In this document: piece by piece, positions 35,101 through 43,200 of the stretch | Layout: each line of letters begins with the position of its first letter | How positions within the stretch are numbered: position 1 is the stretch's first letter | NCBI GenBank assembly: GCA_949128115.1 | Contig: OX421964.1 | Span: 4,650,001 to 4,714,000 of the forward strand | Reading direction: 5' to 3' | DNA from: Anaspis maculata | Taxonomy: Eukaryota; Arthropoda; Insecta; Coleoptera; Scraptiidae | DNA length: 64,000 nt | The notes under the pieces: generated by a model | Told to the model about the DNA's origin: nothing | Databases searched by the model: none | Seen by the model: only the letters and a program-made list of their open reading frames with translations | Program-made: the position numbers and the translations under genes

Positions 35101-37799
35101 GTAACAAAAAATTACAGCCAATGGAAGCTTGATGGAAACGCTTGGTTTTCCGCAATAGCTTTCCCAATAACAATTATTGATCAGTTGTCTTGATCTTTTT
35201 AACAGGACAAAAATTAGAAAGTGACAAGTGGGGTTTTTGCAAAAAACGCCTCAATTTTTGACGCGTTAACACATCGTCATTGCTGGACTTCTGATCCAGG
35301 GAGTTCAGAAACCGCTTCAAGATCAGGCTTCATGAATAGTTCATTAGAATTAAAAAAAAAAATCACAAAAACCAGGGATCGGTGGAACTTAGCACCTAAT
35401 GTGCACCAGCTGTGAAAAAGTACCTAATTGAAATTGAAAACAAAATCTCGTCAACGGGATGGATTGCTGGAAGATGGATCTGAGAAACTGTGGAAACAAA
35501 TTGAAAATCGGTTGTGCCAATCTAAAGTAACGTCATTTTGAATAAGGGCAAAATTCTTGATATCGTCACTCCAGTTGTTAAGCAGTTTAGATAACAACCT
35601 TTCTTCCAATTTTTTAGGTGATAGAAGGATGTCAAACTATCCGCCTCCCACGCCAAATCTCGCACCAAACCCAGGAAGGCAACCTGGTGAGTTTTTTGTA
35701 TGAAAAAGGTGACGAAAAAACAGCCTCTGGAAGTGGAATGAAAAAACTTGGTTGTACCGCAATAACTTTTCTAATTTGATAGATCAACCAGTTGACTTCT
35801 ACGAAAGCATAAGAAAATGCAAACAAATAGCTTTTTAGAGATATTTAGCGTAGTTTTCAGTAACAGATATGATGGGGACTATATTCAATTTACCACCTAC
35901 TATCTGCGGTACTACTGCTACTAGTGAGCCGGAACCGATGTCATCTTGTCATTAATATGCATGATTATTTCCATCCAACAACCAAGGAAAAACAAAAATT
36001 TGATGGGACTGATTGAAGCAAGGCATCCTCCAAATGTTTGAGAAACAGTTCGCGTATAATATAGTTTTCATTTAATTTTATTATCATACAGGGTGTCTTA
36101 AAAGTATCTAAGTTCAAAGTCCAAAGCGGTATATAGAATCCACTCAAGAACACTAGAAAAATATTGGAAAAAATCGATACATTTATTTTTAAAGATATTG
36201 GGGGTCATGACCCTTCTCCTTGTCATAGAAAAATTTTCAGTGGCGTTTTTGAAAAAAAATAAATTCTTCTGACTCATGAGTATCCCTTTATATCAAATAG
36301 AATTTCAGTGCACACCCGGTGACTGATAATTTTCGCTGATTAGTCTATCTTAAACAGCTCCCCAGAATCACTTTGACTGACAGAATGATGGTCACTATTT
36401 TTTTTAATTTTTTTTTTCGTCTTCTTGAGTGGGTTTTCATGATATCGTTCCGGATTTGGAAAGCCAGACTTCTGAGACACGCTGTATTATGATGATATGT
36501 GAATACTTATACCAAATAACCAACTTTTTTCAATTTTTAGTTGGTGTGATGCCAGAATATAGGCCTGGTGGAAGCGACCCAGGTGAGTTTTTTTTTTAAC
36601 AACCTGTAACAAGAGATACAATCTTATAATTGGATTTTCCGCAATAGCTCTCTTTGTAACTATCATCGATGTTTTCCACGAGAGGATACATAATTGAGAA
36701 TGAACTGCTTTTCGAAGATATCTGGCAGATTTTCCATTACCGGAGATCATGGGGAAGATAACTGTTTCACCTCCCAATATCTGCGCCCCTAGTAATTCAA
36801 AACTGATTTTATCTTCTGAAAAAACCCCAGCTATCTTTTCAAACCCCTGAATGGGTAGACAACTCATTATACTTCAATTTAATTCAACTTATTTGAATCA
36901 AATCACGTTTCCCACTTTTAGAACCGCTTGGCCGATAATCATCGCGGGAGCCTTTTTCCAAAGGCTAACGTTCTTTTTGGGCTATGGTTCTGTTTTGCCC
37001 GTTTAGAAGGGATTGGAAAGGCCAGCCATGGCCTTTGTGGAAGCTTTAAACCTGTTTTCGCCATGAATTGCCTCCAACGCTCAGAAAGATTCCCGTGATC
37101 GAGAGTGCCTATAACCGGGAATATTAAATCAAATTTCACCCTTCCAGAAACTTTCGAACCGACGTTGTACGCGGAACAATAATTACTCAAGTCAAGGTAC
37201 AAACTTAATTGTGAAAAACTTTTTGAGCACGCGGTATACGCGCTCGTTCGTTGTTGTTTACTAGTACGTGGCAGATGCCGCAGTTAGGAGAAACAAAACG
37301 CAGAGAATTGACTATACAGAGTGTTCGCCAAAAAGCCGATGCGGAGAGGCGTCAAAATAATTATTACCCTAACACTAAATAGCCGCCGTCTACACCATAC
37401 CTGTTCGAGCCCTAATAACAATTTATTTGGTTAGGTTGTAAAATATTGGAGTTCCCAGTTTTGGAATCTACGGGAAAAAAATTCGAGAAAGTCTTTTCTT
37501 TTCAAATTGTCTCAAAGGGGAAACCTCCAGTATGGAGAAAATTCTCGCTTGATCACCTTGTATCTTGCCTACTCACACTTCTCAAAACAATTGAGGGATC
37601 CTTGATGCGAAGTTGATCTTTCACAACTTGAAGTACCTACAAAAATAAAAGCCAATGAATTTTTCATCAATTCTTATAGGTCTTGTCGGAATATTTCACT
37701 TTCAGGACTTTTCTATTTATTTTCAATACGTACCTACAATGATTCAAATCTTTCTGTTCAGAACTCTTCAACCAAAACCAGATGAGAAACTACCGGTAG
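14578..37799 (+). CDS. Microexon gene 1: putative secreted or effector-like repeat protein (5' end missing)
   Basis: Seventeen internal exons, all multiples of 3 and all in phase 1-1: 14578-14625, 15724-15795, 17334-17351, 17519-17587, 18844-18879, 19194-19253, 22036-22062, 24501-24560, 29272-29340, 29549-29611, 29853-29939, 31581-31661, 32138-32218, 32647-32727, 35014-35079, 35618-35686, 36541-36582. A terminal exon starts at 37762 (stop 37797-37799 in the phase-1 frame). Nearly all sites are strong: pyrimidine tract plus YAG, and GTGAGT or GTAAG. Exons 2-4 encode basic then acidic segments. Exons 10-16 encode a Pro/Asn/Met-rich repeat. There are no cysteines and no known domain. Serial phase-1 microexons are described for aphid bicycle-type salivary effectors, but the Cys-Tyr-Cys motif is absent, so only the architecture is shared. 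The signal-peptide exon must lie upstream or was missed. Expression and secretion are inferred. Confidence 0.75.
15961..16086. mobile_element. Small hairpin MITE in gene 1 intron
   Basis: About 125 bp with inverted ends: GTTGCTCACTTCAAGTTTA near the left and TAAACTTGAAGTGAGCAAC near the right. The motif TTGCTCACTTCAA recurs as a fragment near 33668. Confidence 0.75.
17711..18122. mobile_element. Fold-back or MITE-like element with ACAGGGT ends in gene 1 intron
   Basis: Left ACAGGGTATCACAAAAGG and right TTTTGTTGGGCCACCCTGT are inverted. Sequence after it (about 18130-18270, GTGGCCGTTGACC block) resembles about 20050-20190, indicating a dispersed repeat. Confidence 0.5.
19640..20195. repeat. 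Dispersed repeat also present at about 38930-39230
   Basis: Both copies carry AAAACAGATGGGCAA, a GGGGCTTGGTTGAACG block, CACCCTGTATGA, and GGCTAACGGACAGCG. The family is unidentified and has no intact open frame. Confidence 0.65.
20200..21917. mobile_element. TACCGGGTGATCA fold-back element, copy 1, with a nested MITE
   Basis: Ends ATACCGGGTGATCATTTGAA and TTCAAATGATCACCCGGTAT are inverted. Further inward, CTCCCGATTCC and GGAATCGGGAG also pair, and the halves are imperfect inverted copies (CCCCCACC/GGTGGGG tracts, a TTTGATGTAT..ACAAAGT block). It lies in the intron between exons B3 and A4 of gene 1. A separate 0.6-kb inverted-repeat element sits in the middle. Confidence 0.8.
20844..21457. 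mobile_element. MITE nested in the fold-back element
   Basis: Inverted ends GGACCGTTTTAATAAGTGCA and its partner ACTTATTAAAACGGCC, with further pairing of TACAGTCAGTCATCGG with CCGATGACTGACTGCA. No open frame of note. Confidence 0.75.
22380..22562. mobile_element. Small MITE with GTGCTTTCCACCTAG ends
   Basis: About 183 bp. The left GTGCTTTCCACCTAG and right CTAGGTGGAAAGCAC are perfect inverted repeats. An internal GTAGATGGAAAGCACC is a partial extra end. It lies in the intron between exons A4 and B4. Confidence 0.75.
22563..24500. other. Intron A4-B4 of gene 1, no supported gene
   Basis: A 140-codon frame with an ATG lies on the minus strand at 23126-23548, but no family is recognised and no splice context supports it. 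The last about 40 bp before exon B4 match the corresponding end of the A3-B3 intron (CACCATCTTTTATTTTCAAT). Confidence 0.5.
26430..27085 (+). repeat. About 110-bp tandem repeat within the 3.1-kb element
   Basis: Five to six imperfect units, each with TTAGTGGAACGATT, a CTTGGAACTTATTCTTG or CTTAGAACTTACCCTTG variant, and the CCGCCATCTTGG..GCCATATT segment. Confidence 0.75.
27651..27874 (-). mobile_element. tRNA-derived SINE, minus strand
   Basis: On the minus strand a tRNA-like head (GGCCCCGTAGCACAGTCGGT, with B-box GGGTTCGAATCCC) starts near 27870. A direct repeat CCTGTGAATGTATT at 27637-27650 and 27875-27888 flanks the unit as a target duplication. The tRNA-like part cannot form a perfect cloverleaf acceptor stem with its 3' side, so it is a SINE head rather than a tRNA gene. 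Confidence 0.75.
29272..36582 (+). CDS. Gene 1 exons 9-17: array of Pro/Asn/Met repeat exons
   Basis: Exon 9 (29272) encodes DRTAPNYPPTVDEAP. Exons 10-14 encode variants of GDMNYPPPM.N..PPMPN, ending in NQGSQN or a close form, each followed by GTGAGTTTTT. Exons 15 and 16 (35014, 35618) are shorter and diverged (DDMTQNYPNPLPN; GDRRMSNYPPPTPN). Exon 17 (36541) encodes VGVMPEYRPGGSDP. The downstream introns repeat too: each has a CAACAACCTGTAAC..AAATACAG block, a CTTGGAAGC.TGATGGA block and a TTGATC block, so exon plus intron (about 500 bp) was duplicated as a unit. In-frame exon counts could vary between alleles or transcripts without breaking the frame. Confidence 0.8.
29394..29490. repeat. 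97-nt strong hairpin in gene 1 intron
   Basis: The left stem AACTTTCCTCCTCTAAGCGG continues to about 29428 and pairs with 29454-29490 (GGCCAGGTCACAGCCTGCCT and onward), giving about 34 bp with roughly five mismatches, several compatible with G-U pairing. It is either a tiny MITE or a pre-miRNA-like hairpin. Confidence 0.6.
30356..31530. mobile_element. 1.2-kb DNA transposon with GGGGAACCCGGGGC ends
   Basis: Left TAGGGGAACCCGGGGCGGCA and right GCCCCGGGTTCCCCTGTA are inverted. Interior GC-rich patches (TTGCCCCGGTTTGCC; TCGCCCCGTTCTGCCCC) echo the ends. It lies in the intron between exons 29853 and 31581. No transposase is recognisable. Confidence 0.7.
31195..31285 (-). mobile_element. tRNA-like SINE head, minus strand
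   Basis: On the minus strand GAGCGGTCGTGACCAAGTGG followed by a degraded B box (CGGGTTAAAATCCCGC) resembles a tRNA-derived SINE promoter. It lies inside the 1.2-kb transposon. Confidence 0.55.
33690..34580 (-). pseudogene. Decayed mariner/Tc-like transposase in gene 1 intron
   Basis: Minus-strand fragments in broken frames, in order: an N-terminal HTH region near 34560-34400 (TQAEVALLF, then TTVSRIERHFREN), a central FTLDGEVNRQNCRYWASEDP near 34070-34010, and VWLQQDRAPPHQAILVRQY near 33820-33760, which corresponds to the second catalytic Asp motif QQDGAPPH. Frameshifts and stops separate them, so it is an old dead copy of a DD(E/D) transposon. Confidence 0.75.
36091..36485. mobile_element. 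ACAGGGTGTCTTA-ended MITE in gene 1 intron
   Basis: Left ACAGGGTGTCTTAAAAG and right CTGAGACACGCTGT are imperfect inverted ends enclosing about 390 bp without a gene. Confidence 0.5.
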
Positions 37800-37945
37800 A
37801 AGATATCGGAGGCTTCAAATTTGCAACATACGAATATCCCAGAATGTTATTCAGGTTGGGGCACAGAGGACCATCCATCAATCCGTCATCCAAGGAAAAA
37901 ATTGTACCTCCTAATAACTATTTGTTAATAAATTGTTTTTGAAAT
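37762..37945 (+). CDS. Gene 1 terminal exon and 3' end
   Basis: Acceptor TTTCTGTTCAG at 37751-37761. Joined in phase 1 to exon 36541-36582 it adds ELFNQNQMRNYR and stops at 37797-37799. A different frame of the same exon stays open to 37942 for about 60 codons, ending KEKIVPPNNYLLINCF. Using the internal AG at 37786-37787 in phase 1 opens a third, basic frame of about 40 codons. AATAAA at 37927-37932 makes this the natural 3' end. Which C-terminus is used cannot be decided from sequence. Confidence 0.6.
37927..37932 (+). promoter_or_regulatory. Polyadenylation signal of gene 1
   Basis: Canonical AATAAA about 130 bp after the phase-1 stop, followed by a T/GT-rich stretch (TTGTTTTTGAAATGTGTGTG). 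Confidence 0.65.
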
Positions 37946-37949
37946 GTGT

Positions 37950-40250
37950 GTGATATTATTGACCATGAATTATGCATATGGAATGAGCTGATCGAATACA
38001 ACGCCAATCTTTATTTGCACTATTGCAAACGATACAAGCTTATGTTCCAAGTTGAATAATTAAGAGGGGCTTACTTACGAAAAAGTTCAATAAGGCGGCC
38101 GAGCCAAGATTCGGGTAAATCCTAAAATTGGCCTTATCAGTCATGAAATGCCATTAGAGATCGAAGCATGCTGCAAGTTTCATCACAACCGGTACACTCA
38201 GAAAAAAGATCAATCTAGGGTCTATGAGCTGAGTTTTAAGTCCAACTTGCAACCTGTGCAGCGGCCAAGTGAGCCACGTGATCCTTTTTAGCCAATAGCC
38301 AGAGCATATCGATGACTTGCGTCGGTGACGCAGCTTATCGCGGGTTGCAGGTCGACTTGGAATTTCGCCTGAATATTGTCAAGAGCTGTCCAGAATTCAA
38401 GCATATAGAATGTAGCCGAATTGAAGCCTGAATTGGAGGGTGAGACGACAGCTATTGACAATATGGTGGAGGCGCCGGGTGTGTGTATACAATAGTCCAA
38501 TATGGCAAGTCAAGATTGTGACACAATTGAAATAAGGCCGATTGGCTACCCACTAGGCATGAGCTATCCATGGGAAAAATTTACAAAGCTTGAGCTTTAT
38601 TCCTCGAGGAGAAGTTCAAGTTGAAAAATTTGTACAGAGACAATTGGGTAGACGTGGGTACAGATCTAATCTTCCTAAACTTAACACTAGTATTGATGAA
38701 AAAAAAAGACTTATTGACAGGAAAGTTGAATACGATGAAGTTGAAATTGTTTGCTTTCAAACAAATTATTCATTTTGAACACTTCAAGATGCTTCTTGTC
38801 TGGTATTGATCACGGATTGTTCAAGTTTTCTCACCTGAAGTTTTGATTTCAACATGAGCTTTGTATTTTGAGAATTGGTTGGCTGGTAAAAAACGTTGGC
38901 ACAGCAACACTAAAGCCTTGACTGAAACGTTGATATTTTCCGATCATCCTGTGGATAAAACAGATGGGCAAGAAGCTCAAAAGTCAGTCGAAGGTTATAA
39001 GGTTTAACGTTATGCATTTAGCGTTGAAATTCATCGAAAAAATGTTCCTTCAAACGGGGCTTGGTTGAACGCATCGGAATTTCGCAACATTTTACATACC
39101 ACCTTGCATACCACCCTGTATGAGCTTTGGGAAGTTTCGAACTCCGTATCTATAGGATGGATTTCCAAAAGATACGGCTAACGGACAGCGTAATTTCTAA
39201 GTGGGACACATTGAGTGTTGCGCAGTTCATTTTGATCATGGAAAGACAATTTTATAAAATAGTTTCACTGCGTCATTCTGGGCTCACTTGTGGGTACAAT
39301 GACATAAGTAAAAAAAATACAAAAACGTGACCTTAATTCAGAGAACTAATTGAATAACGATTATCACTGAAAAACCTAGACAGAAGTTGTTACAGACAAA
39401 AAAAAAAAGGAATTCAAAAATGCTCAATTTACATAAGGGCACATAGAAAACATAGGACCAAAGGAGTTGAACAAGAACTGTGTAAAAACAGAACAAGACA
39501 AAACATCTTGATAGTATGATTCCGTTGATAAAAAATTCGATTATTGCAAAAAACTTGTCGGCCATTGGCTGTCACCTAGGCAATAACAGCGTGACAGAGC
39601 TTCATGGAATGTAATTTTTCACAGAACCACATCATAGATGAAGAAAGTCAAACTATACAAATGGGTTCTTCAGTTTTTGGCACCACATTCTGTGCACTCG
39701 CAATGTGCCCAGATCTCACATGTCAATTTCCATCATTCTGTCCCAAACTGACAAAAATTTCACTAACATAACCCTGTGCTGCGCTCGCATAATGGAGTCG
39801 CTTCGTGAATCTGTAGAAAAAATGACAACTGAATGACACGCTACCATTAACAATAATCGCGGTTCGATGAAATGCCTACAAACATTATTTTTGTCGAAAT
39901 TTTTGTAAATCATTGACTACGAAATAAATTTTTCTTCGATGTAGCATAGGTACATTACTCACATCAGTGCATTGTACGTTTCTTACAATCCAATGTTCCA
40001 GAAGAAAACGCGATTTGTGGAGAAAAAAACCTATTACTTACAATTTCACATGTTTGTCACCTCGTTTGTCACATTGTAAGCGTTTATTATTATGGCCACC
40101 GATCTACTCGTGCACTTTTTTTTGTAACTGGCACCCATACACGAACAATAGGCAATAACTGATTGGTGTTTCAAACTTTGATATTGATAATTTGAATGTT
40201 ATCGTGGAGCGTTTATTGAACAAATAGGTACTGAACATTGTTTCTATTCC
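37950..40250. other. Intergenic region between microexon genes 1 and 2
   Basis: No supported gene. Around 38930-39230 lies a copy of the dispersed repeat seen at 19640-19990. The other short frames show no family or splice support. Confidence 0.55.
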
Positions 40251-40253
40251 ACG

Positions 40254-40259
40254 TATAAA
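40254..40259 (+). promoter_or_regulatory. TATA box of microexon gene 2
   Basis: TATAAA in the context CACGTATAAAGC. Transcription about 30 bp downstream would start near 40284, beyond the first ATG (40280), which favours the second in-frame ATG at 40310 as the start codon. Confidence 0.5.
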
Positions 40260-40279
40260 GCTATCGATTCCTAACAAAA

Positions 40280-43200
40280 ATGAAATCCAATAACGTTGGA
40301 CGAATCTACATGAAGGAGATAATCATCGTAGTAGTTTTTGCCGTGGCGGTTGCGGTAAGATAATCTGCATTTAATTTTGCCAATTCTCAAATTTGCTGCC
40401 GAAATTGGCCTTTTTTTAATAATCGTTTTTTTTTTCCAACAGCATGACAACAGCGCAGACTCAGAGATCCAAAAGAGAGCTGGAGGTAAGAATGTATACT
40501 TCTCGGTATACTTTGAAAATGGAACTCTATGCAGAATAACACTTTTTTGACAAATTCCAAATTACACACAATTGAAATAGATATTGAAACATATACAAGC
40601 AACTGTGATCAAATTCAAATTTCGCGTATCTGAAGCGAATCGACAAAAAAAGAGAGAAGAAAGTGCCAAAGATTTTCCCTAAATTCCGAATACAACATTT
40701 CCTCACCGTCTGCATCATCTTTTGTAGCCTTCTCATGAGCTAGCAGCTTTTATTTTCTCCTTTTTTTTTAATTCTTAGATATTCCTCCTTCCACAGATCT
40801 GCAAGAGACGTCGAAGAGCACATCCAGATGGTAAGTCAAACATATTAATCTCACTCTACAGAAATAATTAAACACCCTGGCAAAAAAAAATCATTCACAT
40901 GGTTTGGTAAAAGCTAAGTCAAGTGCTGGTAAGCGTTCAATCTCGTAAAGGAAGGAATGCTTGGATCCCTCTCTTACACAAGAATTCAGCTATCAGTTAT
41001 AATAACGAATTGTATTAGGATACCAATTGTTCCAGAGTGTACCAGTAAACACTGCTAACGTTCAAAATACGTTCCAGTGGGCAATAAAAACGTTCGAGGC
41101 TCATAACAAAACGCCTGTTCCAGATTACGGCACCACAGTCTCTTATTTTCAACTTTTTTCCAGGGCAGGGAACTTCACCTTTTTTGAGGCTCATCATGGA
41201 ATTCCAAACGCGTCTGATGAAAGTCAGGCCCAAGTAAGTTATGGTGTTTGTTCGAACCAATCACAATAATTGCAGCTATCAATCAGGTATGAAATACGAA
41301 AATACAAACATCAACGTTCGATAAAGCTCACGATGCTGATTAAAGGTCGAGGGTAAACCCGGGAAGCAACGATCTCGACGTCTGTGCTGTCTATTTTTTC
41401 ACGCACTTTTCTTCCAACAGAAGCGGCAGTTCATAGGGGACTATGGCATGACGAGCTACTTCTCCCCATCTTACCCTACTTATCCCTTCAATGGCTATAA
41501 CTTGGACTATGGAGATGTGGTAAGTGATAGACTGGATAGTCTAGCTTGAAAATGAGTAGCTCCAGAAGTTCGGTAAGTTACGTGTTACACGCAAAAATAA
41601 AAAAATCCTCTTCCCCCTTTGAAGTTGATTAAAAATAATGGCTCAGCTGATCAGTGGAGAAGGCTGGGTTCGGAGAAAACGTGTGGTGAGAGCGGCGCAA
41701 TCGGCAAAGCTGTGGATCATTACTCAAAAAATACTGTTACGAGCGGCGATTCTGGATAACACGCGATCTTTCTAGACTTTTCCTGTTACGTCGCAGTCTA
41801 CAAGTGCGGAGCGTTCTGGTGTGTTCCAGAGCGCGCGTGTAGCCTTTTTCCTGGAAAACTGTATGGAGACTTCAGCAGTGGGTCAAGCTACATTTGTCCG
41901 TTTTGGCGGAGGCGCCACATACCAGAGCACAGGAAGCACGCGAAAGGTGTGTGATTATTCGAGAGTCGTCTAGAAACCAGGTCACGATGTAAATTGCTGA
42001 AGGATGATGGAAAGTTCGGGAACACTGCTCGGGAGCATATATAAGCACCGTCCTCAGCGCGACAGTCAGTAATGAATTGGAAGCGAACGAGTGCGAAACA
42101 AGCGCAGTAGTAATCGGCTGTATTCCTGAGTAAATAGTTGTAGGCGTGTATTTATTGTAGTACGCAGTAATGAACAGTGTATGTTTTAAAATGATGAAGC
42201 AGCACCTGTCGAAGGTCGTCGACGAGCATCAGCGAGACTGGGATCGTCATCTGCCGATATTCCTTGGATTCGTGGTCCAACTGAGTCGAAGAGAATCGGC
42301 TGCCGCCTCATCCCCTAGCAAACGGACTCATCTGCTAAAGATTTATTTCGCGCACTTACTTGCTACATAGAACCCTAACTGATGTCGAAATAAATGAAAG
42401 TGACACATCTCACAAAGCAAATCAAACAACGGATGTTTTCCACAACATTGTGCATCCGGGTGTAGAACATTTCCACGTAAAATAGAAAAAGACTATTGAA
42501 GCCTGTTAAAAAGGCACTACTAGGACAGAAAATCGAAGTTACTAACGTCACATCTGTTTGCGTCATGTTTTTTTGTTTATTCAACGTCGGCCTATTCCCG
42601 CAACGAGGCCCAACATCGACGCCGGTGAATGCTTTCCTCCATTATACCGGAAATCTTGCCAAATTCCTGTGTGTTCCGACACATGGTAGGGATTTTTAAC
42701 GACCACCAACATCGTATGGGGTCGGCACCACCGTTCGTATTTGACCTTTCCTGGCTGGGATCGAACCAGCGACCTGTGGCACGACGGCAGTCGAACGCGC
42801 TGATCACCACACCGCAAGTTCCTCCGTGTTTTGCACCATGAATAGCCCCTTAAAAAAAGATAAAGAGTCAAGACATGTGGCAGTTTTTTCTCTGCTTTCG
42901 TACTGACCTTGAGAATTTCAAAATATTTGCAATTATTTGATAATGAACTGGCAGGTGGTGTATAATTATTTGTCTCATGAATTATAGTCTTATGGGGGAG
43001 TTCTCAAGGCTCATCCCGAATCTACTCCCATGGACTACGGCTACCAGTACCCGTTTGATTCCTACACACCAACGATGGTGATATCAAGAAAGAAAAAAAG
43101 GAACAAAAAAGGAACAACAAGCGGCCCACCCACTACAACTCCAAGTAGTCCACAAAAAGGTCTGTGGAATTTTTCGTATATATTTTTACAAATGATACAG

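Noticed and set aside
36939..37202. 87-codon minus-strand frame between gene 1 exons
   Set aside because: No family, no splice or poly(A) context; treated as chance.
14578..37799. Calling gene 1 a bicycle gene
   Set aside because: The exon size and phase pattern fits, but no Cys-Tyr-Cys motif or any cysteine is seen in the exons found, so only the architecture is claimed.
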